The notes under the pieces were generated by a model. The model did not search any database. It was not told the origin of the DNA and saw only the letters and a program-made list of their open reading frames with translations. Below, in pieces: positions 1 to 4,959 of a stretch of DNA of 14,782 nt (the stretch's first letter is position 1; the number at the start of each line of letters is the position of its first letter). The stretch lies in the NCBI GenBank assembly GCA_013202335.1, contig JABMQR010000040.1, forward strand, positions 1 through 14,782, in the 5' to 3' direction. The stretch comes from Bacteroidota bacterium. GTDB lineage: Bacteria; Spirochaetota; Spirochaetia; JABMQR01. Made by a program: the position numbers and the translations under genes.

Positions 1-24
1 GGTAATTTACTATTTATGATTCAT

Positions 25-164
25 GATTCCACTGCAGGAAGTAAGATTTTTGCAAAGACAAGGAAGAAACAGCACAGAAAGCGGAATGTACTACCTGTAC
101 ATGAGCATTTCGAGCATTTTTCTGACGTTGTATTTGCGTAAATATTGCTTTCTTCAGTAGAATC
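25..164. repeat. MITE-like intergenic repeat, copy A
   Basis: About 140 bp of non-coding DNA directly downstream of the HU stop codon. The ends are imperfect inverted repeats: 25-41 matches the reverse complement of 148-164 at 14 of 17 positions. The same blocks recur in the same order in copy B (3592-3860), including CAAAGACAAG, CGGAAT-TAC, TGTACATGAG, ATTTCGAGCATT, GTATTTG and ATTGC. The centre is a small hairpin, ATGTAC-TACCT-GTACAT. It has no coding potential, so it is most likely a non-autonomous dispersed repeat. It may also end HU transcription as a long imperfect hairpin (inference). Confidence 0.72.
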
Positions 165-169
165 AATAT

Positions 170-472
170 TTATTTCCTGAGTTCCCAGGCAACATCTTTC
201 AACTCTTTACCAGGTCGAAATACGGCAACACCATGAGTATCTACAGAGACAAGTTCCCCGGTTTTAGGGTTTCTTGCCTTTTCACGCCCTTTCCTGGTTT
301 TAATCTCAAAGGTTCCAAATCCCCGTAATTCAATCACACGGTCTTCAGCAAGTCCTTCCTTAAATTGTAGAAAAACTTCATCAATAATCTGATGAACATC
401 AGAACGATTCAATTCAAGCTTCTCATGAATTCTATCTATTAACTCAGCTTTTGTTAATTTACGGGATGCCAT
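170..472 (-). CDS. hup: HU/IHF-family DNA-binding protein
   Basis: A 100-residue nucleoid protein that binds and bends DNA as a dimer. The N-terminal helical dimerisation part (about 1-45) starts MASRKLTKAELIDRI. The HU/IHF signature follows: GFGTFEIKTRKGREKARNP at about 51-69 and KTGE just after it. The RNP proline that inserts between base pairs is at the arm tip, and the C-terminus has the family VAVFRPGKELK segment. Length is slightly above the usual 90-99. The ATG at 472 is preceded by AGGAGG four bases away. It lies 169 bp downstream of rpsT on the same strand, an order also known in Borrelia (hbb next to rpsT). HU versus IHF-like subfamily cannot be settled by eye. Confidence 0.95.
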   Translation of the reverse strand: MASRKLTKAELIDRIHEKLELNRSDVHQIIDEVFLQFKEGLAEDRVIELRGFGTFEIKTRKGREKARNPKTGELVSVDTHGVAVFRPGKELKDVAWELRK

Positions 473-560
473 AGTCCCTCCTATATCGGCTTTTACTCTT
501 GATTCTGAGGGAACTTCACTGTTATTCCTCTGGAATCTTGATAATTTTTAACGCTCAGCA

Positions 561-609
561 ACTGCTGCTAATCCAACCAATTGGGTAAATAACCAACCAG
601 GGCAGCAGT
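561..609 (-). promoter_or_regulatory. Inverted repeat between rpsT and HU
   Basis: ACTGCTGC at 561-568 pairs with GCAGCAGT at 602-609 (8 bp, 33-nt loop). The left arm can instead pair locally with CAGCA at 556-560 (CAGCA-AC-TGCTG), so two mutually exclusive folds exist. The loop carries two CCAACCA words. It lies in the 169-nt gap ahead of HU and could act in the HU leader or in processing of a shared rpsT-HU transcript. Function is unknown. Confidence 0.3.
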
Positions 610-616
610 ATATTTC

Positions 617-636
617 AATAGGGATAGTTCCCTATT
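617..636 (-). terminator. Hairpin after rpsT stop
   Basis: A perfect 8-bp inverted repeat with a 4-nt loop, AATAGGGA-TAGT-TCCCTATT, begins 5 bases beyond the rpsT stop codon. There is no proper T-run after it on the minus strand, so it may be a weak or partial terminator, or a 3'-end stabiliser that lets some transcription reach HU. Confidence 0.4.
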
Positions 637-641
637 AATTA

Positions 642-902
642 TTACATACCGTTAAGCATAGCGCTTAAACGGGATTTTTTCCTTGCTGTAGTATTCCTGT
701 GATATAAGCCTTTACCCGTGTAGGTATCTATAAGTTTAACAACTGTTCCCAGATCCTGAGCGGCTTTTTCTTTATCGTTTGCCTCAACATTCTCTTTAAA
801 CTTACGAATCGCTGTCCTTACTTGACTTTTTGCTCTCTTATTTCTTGTCCTGCGAGTTTCATTTTGTCGTTGACGCTTTCCTGCGGAACCTTTTCCTGCC
901 AC
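642..902 (-). CDS. rpsT: 30S ribosomal protein S20
   Basis: An 86-residue S20, a primary 16S rRNA-binding protein of the small subunit (family about 87 residues). The family pattern is clear: basic N-terminus MAGKGSAGKRQRQNETRR, then RNKRAKSQVRTAIRKF, and C-terminal GLYHRNTTARKKSRLSAML. I place the start at GTG 902, not at the in-frame ATG 944. GGAGG lies 7 nt before this GTG, and the residues encoded upstream do not resemble S20. E. coli rpsT also uses a rare start codon (UUG) and is translationally autoregulated. A sigma70-type promoter (1127-1155) and a leader of about 218 nt lie upstream; HU follows downstream. Confidence 0.95.
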   Translation of the reverse strand: MAGKGSAGKRQRQNETRRTRNKRAKSQVRTAIRKFKENVEANDKEKAAQDLGTVVKLIDTYTGKGLYHRNTTARKKSRLSAMLNGM

Positions 903-1013
903 GCAATTACCTCCAATAATAACATGAGATTCTTTCAAATTCACTATAAATTATTCTTTTTGAATTATTCACAGCCCTATATTTAAGAAAGAATGTACTA
1001 TGATCTTTTCTTA

Positions 1014-1031
1014 ACAGGAATAACGTCCTGT
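1014..1031 (-). promoter_or_regulatory. Second hairpin in rpsT leader
   Basis: ACAGGA at 1014-1019 pairs with TCCTGT at 1026-1031 around a 6-nt loop. Outer CTTA/TAAG can extend it across a 4-nt bulge. It lies between the 5' hairpin and the rpsT ribosome-binding site and is not followed by a T-run. It is a candidate part of a structured leader; no function can be read from sequence alone. Confidence 0.3.
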
Positions 1032-1079
1032 ATTATAAGTCTTATTTACATAACAAATCCGTCGTATGGAATCATACAG

Positions 1080-1121
1080 CCGATTTTGCAAACTGCGTCG
1101 ATTTCGCAATCTGCTTATCGG
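1080..1121 (-). promoter_or_regulatory. Strong 5'-end hairpin of rpsT transcript
   Basis: On the minus strand CCGAT (1121-1117) pairs with ATCGG (1084-1080). Inside, the ten bases 1114-1105 pair fully with 1097-1088 (eight Watson-Crick pairs, two G-U) around a 7-nt loop. The structure starts at the transcription start expected from the promoter at 1127-1155. Known uses of such 5' stems are protection from 5'-dependent RNase action and protein-mediated regulation; which applies is inference. Confidence 0.5.
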
Positions 1122-1126
1122 ATGGA

Positions 1127-1155
1127 AAAATAACATACTGACTAAAACCTGTCAA
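1127..1155 (-). promoter_or_regulatory. Sigma70-type promoter for rpsT
   Basis: On the minus strand TTGACA (1155-1150), a 17-nt spacer and TATTTT (1132-1127) make a near-consensus housekeeping promoter. The +1 is expected near 1120, giving a leader of about 218 nt before the GTG start of rpsT. It lies just downstream of the RicT-like gene, so rpsT-HU can be expressed independently. Confidence 0.65.
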
Positions 1156-1207
1156 GATAATAAATTAACAACCTGCACTATTTTTCAGAATGTATAGTAT
1201 AAAGTCT

Positions 1208-2359
1208 CTACCCTGATAACATCTCTTCAATATACTCTTTATCAATATCCCATCGTTTTTCTGCATCATTATATGACATTTTACCGAAAGGAACAACCAT
1301 AAGCCTGCCATCATGAGAAGACAGATAAATCTTTTTTGAAAGAATGTTAACTTCCGTAATTTTTACCAAATCATTTTGTACTTTAATCCGGGTGCCTTCC
1401 CCAGGCATTTTCTTTTTTTCCTCGTGGTAAAAATTATACTCGTAGGAGAGGCAGCAAAGCAGCCGACCGCATGGACCGGATATCTTCATTGAATTGAGTG
1501 AAAGGTTCTGTTCTTTAGCCATCTTTATTGAGACAGGATTCAGATTATCAGTAATGCTGTGACAACAGTAATCCCGTCCGCACACGGCTAGCCCACCAAG
1601 CACTCTGGATTCATCTCTGACTCCAATCTGTCTCAGCTCTATACGCATTTTGAAAACAGATACAAGATCTTTTACCAGTTCCCGGAAATCAACCCGCGTA
1701 TCTGCGGTGAAGAAAAAGAGTACTTTTGACTCTCCAAACAGGTAGTGCGCTGATACAAGCTTCATATCAAGTTTGTGCTTTCTGATTTTCTCTTTGCAGA
1801 CGCTAATTGCTTCAAGTTCTTTTCCCCTGTTCCGCTCATAGCGGTCAAGGTCTTTATCTGTTGCCACTCTCTCAATTGTATAAATATCAGTATTTTCTTG
1901 TTTATCTTTTTTTCTTTTTTGCTTCTTGTCCGATCTCTGACCCTTTTCCGGCTGATTTTTTTCCCCGGAATCCTGTCCTCCCGAACCGGAAGCATCCTTC
2001 TCTTCGCATCCGTTACAGGAACTGCAGTCTTTATCATTACTGCGTAATTCGCCAAGAATCATACCGACATCCATTCCGTAGCGAGTCGGTAGAATAACAG
2101 GGGTTCCCGCTTCCAGTTTTCTGTTAAAAACAGCAATACAGGTCTCATTTGTATTCGGGTTTTTTACTAAAAAAGTGATTTCTGATACATCAGGCGCTGT
2201 TGAAGCAGCAACCTTCTGTTCATCAACTGAAACTGTATCTGTAGATAATACTGCATCTGTTTTTTCTTCAACAACAGGTTGAGCAGCGGGTTGAGAATCT
2301 ACAACCGGCTCTTTTTTTTCCGGCTGAGGTAAATTATCATGAGTATCTATATTTTCCAT
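1208..2359 (-). CDS. ricT: PSP1-domain protein, RicT (YaaT) family
   Basis: A 383-residue protein. The C-terminal two thirds carry the RicT/YaaT core: LDMKLVSAHYLF, FTADTRVDFRELVKDL, RIELRQIGVRDE, VSIKMAKEQNLSLN and KISGPCGRLLCC. Two C-x4-CC motifs (C260/C265/C266 and C297/C302/C303) match those linked to Fe-S binding in Bacillus RicT. There RicT acts with RicA and RicF on RNase Y-dependent mRNA processing and phosphorelay control; whether this holds here is unknown. Residues 1-55 are an acidic, low-complexity tail. A charged insertion at about 107-158 contains an extra cysteine cluster (C112, C115, C118). Start ATG 2359 has an unusual ribosome-binding region with an intervening hairpin. Confidence 0.85.
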   Translation of the reverse strand: MENIDTHDNLPQPEKKEPVVDSQPAAQPVVEEKTDAVLSTDTVSVDEQKVAASTAPDVSEITFLVKNPNTNETCIAVFNRKLEAGTPVILPTRYGMDVGMILGELRSNDKDCSSCNGCEEKDASGSGGQDSGEKNQPEKGQRSDKKQKRKKDKQENTDIYTIERVATDKDLDRYERNRGKELEAISVCKEKIRKHKLDMKLVSAHYLFGESKVLFFFTADTRVDFRELVKDLVSVFKMRIELRQIGVRDESRVLGGLAVCGRDYCCHSITDNLNPVSIKMAKEQNLSLNSMKISGPCGRLLCCLSYEYNFYHEEKKKMPGEGTRIKVQNDLVKITEVNILSKKIYLSSHDGRLMVVPFGKMSYNDAEKRWDIDKEYIEEMLSG

Positions 2360-2366
2360 ATATGTC

Positions 2367-2395
2367 CTGCCGCCGTCTGTCTGCGGCAGCTCCTT
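2367..2395 (-). promoter_or_regulatory. Shine-Dalgarno plus spacer hairpin of ricT-like gene
   Basis: On the minus strand AAGGAG (2395-2390) is followed at once by CTGCCGC (2389-2383), a 9-nt loop and GCGGCAG (2373-2367), then 7 nt to ATG 2359. Linear spacing is 30 nt, too far for initiation. If the stem folds, the effective spacing is 7 nt, which is optimal. A weaker AGGA nearer the start is partly inside the stem. The arrangement recalls phage T4 gene 38, where a hairpin brings the Shine-Dalgarno close to the start codon. Confidence 0.55.
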
Positions 2396-2720
2396 CGTAT
2401 ACGAATTCTATTGAGATGCAGTCCTATACCACACGGGAAACCCTAAAATGGTACAAAAAAGATAATATTTCGTGAACTCCACCACATTGTGGCCTTCACC
2501 CACTTTGCTATCACTCGACATCCTTTAATTCAGGGTGCAAATTGATATAAATCTCAATAGTTGTAAACCAGCAATCAGGTCGGCAGTAAACCTTTGCCCA
2601 ACAACATAATTCCTTAGTTTGATGTTTCCGATTTGTAGATATATACGGATAAAAAGAAAACTTCAAACCAATGACTGCATTGAACAAGCTACCATGCCCA
2701 TAAATAATTGTCAAATACAA
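2396..2720. other. Intergenic region, no confident gene
   Basis: This divergent gap lies between the ricT-like gene and tatD. It holds a 12-bp perfect palindrome, TTCGTATACGAA (2394-2405), and two short minus-strand frames in different phases: 2511-2720 (TTG start, 69 residues) and 2408-2521 (ATG, 37 residues). Neither resembles a family I recognise and neither has a good ribosome-binding site. No clear promoter for the ricT-like gene was found here. The region may be a decayed gene or plain spacer. Confidence 0.35.
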
Positions 2721-2750
2721 TTGACGATCAACGGTAGTACGTGGTATTTT
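2721..2750 (+). promoter_or_regulatory. Sigma70-type promoter for tatD
   Basis: TTGACG (2721-2726), an 18-nt spacer and TATTTT (2745-2750) lie 52 bp upstream of the tatD ATG, with +1 expected near 2757. There is no competing promoter in the remaining gap. Confidence 0.5.
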
Positions 2751-2802
2751 ATCTATGTGTCACTTTCTGACAGCAAATCTTTGTAAATAATGGACAGGTA
2801 TA

Positions 2803-3576
2803 ATGCAGTATTTTGATACTCACGCTCACATTGGATTAATCCATGAAGATCAAATAGAACAATTACTCATCATTCAGCAAGCTAAAAGGGCTGAAGTTAA
2901 GCATATAGTAAGTATCTGCAATAGCCTTAGTGACTTTTTTCAGGTATACGACAACTTAAAAACGGCATCAAATGTCTACCATGCTGTTGGCGTATCCCCT
3001 TCAGAAGTAGCTAATCCCGGAATTGACTGGGACCAAAAAGTATTAAGAGGGGCCGGCTTCGATCGTATAGTAGCGATTGGGGAGATTGGACTTGATTATT
3101 ACAGAAAGTTCGGTGATAAAAAATCTCAGATTGAACTCTTTATACACCAGCTTGATATGGCAAAAAAACTAAATCTGCCGGTTATCATCCACAACCGTGA
3201 GGCCGGTGCTGATATTATAGATATTCTCTCTGACCGAATATCCGAGAAAGGCGGAATTCTCCACTGCTACTCCGAAGATTACAACTATGCAAAACGGGCA
3301 CTCGATCTGAATCTCTATATCTCGTTTGCAGGAAACGTTACGTACCGTAATGCTAAAAATCTTCACGAAACTGCAGCAAGACTTCCACTCGACCGTATTC
3401 TTATTGAGACTGAAAGCCCCTTTATGGTGCCTTCACGTTACAAAGGAAAACGGAACAAACCTGCTTACTTAAGCGAAGTTGCGATTGCAATTGCTGAAAT
3501 CCGCGGTGAACCGCTTGAAGAGGTTGCTCCTGCATTATACGAAAACAGCTTAAGAGTTTTTGGGTTGTCTGAATAG
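2803..3576 (+). CDS. tatD: TatD-family metal-dependent hydrolase/DNase
   Basis: A 257-residue TIM-barrel amidohydrolase-superfamily protein of normal TatD length. Metal-site motifs in order: DTHAH (D5, H7, H9), GEIGLDYY (E94), IIHNRE (H130), ILHCYS (H154), then IETESPFMVP at 201-210 and YKGKRNKP near 213-220. TatD proteins act as 3'-5' exonucleases or DNases on single-stranded or damaged DNA. Two positions are unusual: the family's metal-binding Asp in ET-D-xP is Glu here (E204), and the common GxHP motif reads GVSP. The ATG has only a weak AGG in front. The gene is first on the plus strand, followed by repeat B and the dihydrouridine synthase. The family is sure; the exact substrate is not. 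Confidence 0.88.
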   Translation: MQYFDTHAHIGLIHEDQIEQLLIIQQAKRAEVKHIVSICNSLSDFFQVYDNLKTASNVYHAVGVSPSEVANPGIDWDQKVLRGAGFDRIVAIGEIGLDYYRKFGDKKSQIELFIHQLDMAKKLNLPVIIHNREAGADIIDILSDRISEKGGILHCYSEDYNYAKRALDLNLYISFAGNVTYRNAKNLHETAARLPLDRILIETESPFMVPSRYKGKRNKPAYLSEVAIAIAEIRGEPLEEVAPALYENSLRVFGLSE

Positions 3577-3591
3577 CTTTCATATCGCCAA

Positions 3592-3860
3592 CAACTCCCT
3601 TGCAAGAAGTGAGGGTTTTTCAAAGACAAGAAGGGAAAAACGCAGAGCACGGAATATACTAAGTATATTACTCTTACAAAATTGTAAGAGTAATAAATTT
3701 ACAGAAATTTGTTACAATAGTCTATTCTCAGTAATAGTATCATTATTTTACTAAAACAAACTTCAAAAGGCAATTATTCAATTGCCTCATGTACATGAGT
3801 ATTTCGAGCATTATTTTGACGCAGTATTTGAATAAAAAATTGCTTCTTCCAGTGGAGTTG
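3592..3860. repeat. MITE-like intergenic repeat, copy B
   Basis: A 269-bp element filling the tatD-dus gap, homologous to copy A (25-164) in both arms. Terminal inverted repeats: 3592-3609 matches the reverse complement of 3843-3860 at 15 of 18 positions, with outer ends CAACTCC and GGAGTTG. It is about 130 bp longer than copy A in its middle (about 3660-3785), where several extra perfect hairpins sit. Its right end supplies the GGAG ribosome-binding site for the next gene. No transposase is encoded, so if mobile it would depend on one elsewhere (inference). Confidence 0.72.
3652..3788. repeat. Hairpin array inside repeat B
   Basis: Consecutive stems: AATATAC-TAA-GTATATT (3653-3669); ATTACTCTTACAA-AA-TTGTAAGAGTAAT (13 bp, about 3667-3694); AAATTT-ACAG-AAATTT (about 3695-3710); and AGGCAATT-ATTC-AATTGCCT (3768-3787). 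The rest of this segment is AT-rich and has no gene. Except for the apex, these stems are absent from copy A. Confidence 0.55.
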
Positions 3861-3863
3861 TCA

Positions 3864-4847
3864 ATGACTGAACACCAATACCATCCAGTAACAATAGGCC
3901 GCACTACAATACCGGGTAATCTTTTCCTGGCTCCTCTTGCCGGTTTTACGGATCAGGCATTTCGCTCCCTCTGTGTGAAAGAAGGAGCAAACCTCACCTT
4001 TTCTGAAATGGTCTCTGCAGAGGGGCTTGCCCGAAAAAGTGAAAAAACCAGAGCCCTTCTTGCCAGAGCGAAAAATGAGAAGTTTTTTGCTGTTCAGCTC
4101 TTTATGAAAGATGCAGAAACCGCTATGCGGGCGCTCCCTGCTGTTATCGACTATACTCCAGATATAATTGATATTAACTGCGGCTGCCCGGTTCCAAAAG
4201 TGGTTAAAACCGGTGCTGGATCTGCCCTGTTAAAGTCTCCTGAGGCAATTAATCAGATAGTTCACTCCCTCAGCAATGAAACAGATATTCCCATTACCGT
4301 AAAAATCCGGTCCGGATGGGACAGCAGCAGCATAAACTTCCTCGAAACAGCTGACGCAGCATATCAGGGCGGTGCAGCAATGATAACCCTGCATGCACGA
4401 ACCAGAGTTCAGGGCTACTCCGGCACTGCAAATCTTGAACACATTAAAACCTTGAAACAGACTTCCCATATCCCTATCTTCGGATCCGGAGATTTATTTA
4501 CTCCTACAGCTGCTCTGCAGATGATTACTGAGACAGGGGTAGATGGTGTTATGTTTGCCCGGGGTGCAATTGGAAACCCGTTTATCTTTTCTGAAACCCG
4601 TCATCTTCTGGAAACCGGTGATATGCCTCCTGAGACATCAAAGGAAACCCGTACAGCAGCTTTTCTCAGCCACCTGGATGAATCTATAAATCTAAAGGGT
4701 GAAAATGCCGCCTGCAGGGAAATGCGTAAACATGCCGGTTCCTATATTAAGGGATTTCCCGGTGCATCAGAGATAAGACGGGAAATTGTTCAGGCTTCCA
4801 CCAGAAAGGATTATGAACAGGTTTTATCCGGGTGGGTGGGTAGTTAG
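3864..4847 (+). CDS. dusB: tRNA-dihydrouridine synthase, DusB-like
   Basis: A 327-residue FMN-dependent enzyme that reduces uridines to dihydrouridine in tRNA. Motifs: LAPLAGFTDQAFR (22-34, FMN site), DINCGCPVPKVV (103-114, catalytic Cys in GCP at 108), GAGSALL, ITVKIRSGW, LHARTRVQGYSG (FMN phosphate and tRNA side), FGSGD and FARGAIGNPFIF, then the C-terminal helical RNA-binding region with MRKHAGSYIKGFPGA. The ATG at 3864 fits the GGAG at 3854-3857. The reading frame stays open to 3789, but those 25 codons lie inside repeat B and do not look like Dus sequence. The DusB-type assignment follows the motif style; the target position in tRNA is unproven. Confidence 0.92.
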   Translation: MTEHQYHPVTIGRTTIPGNLFLAPLAGFTDQAFRSLCVKEGANLTFSEMVSAEGLARKSEKTRALLARAKNEKFFAVQLFMKDAETAMRALPAVIDYTPDIIDINCGCPVPKVVKTGAGSALLKSPEAINQIVHSLSNETDIPITVKIRSGWDSSSINFLETADAAYQGGAAMITLHARTRVQGYSGTANLEHIKTLKQTSHIPIFGSGDLFTPTAALQMITETGVDGVMFARGAIGNPFIFSETRHLLETGDMPPETSKETRTAAFLSHLDESINLKGENAACREMRKHAGSYIKGFPGASEIRREIVQASTRKDYEQVLSGWVGS

Positions 4848-4901
4848 TTAAGCCACGCCCTCAATCCTGACAGCATAAAAAGCAATATGCAATTAAGGCA
4901 A

Positions 4902-4930
4902 TTGACCAATTATAAACAGAGTGATACTTT
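4902..4930 (+). promoter_or_regulatory. Sigma70-type promoter for purD-like gene
   Basis: TTGACC (4902-4907), a 17-nt spacer and TACTTT (4925-4930) lie 30 bp before the TTG start. Three GCAAT words (4882, 4889, 4898) run into the -35 box and could be a regulator site; no known operator was recognised. Confidence 0.5.
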
Positions 4931-4959
4931 TACAGCTACACAATAGGGGGGCTTAAAAC

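Noticed and set aside
642..944. ATG 944 as the rpsT start (100 residues)
   Set aside because: The first 14 residues do not match S20, and GGAGG sits at ideal distance from GTG 902, which gives the normal family length.
2511..2720. 69-codon minus-strand frame as an intact gene
   Set aside because: TTG start, no ribosome-binding site, odd composition, no recognised family. Kept only as a possible gene remnant.
3560..3754. 64-codon plus-strand frame at the tatD end
   Set aside because: It runs into repeat B and its hairpins, so it is a by-product of repeat sequence.
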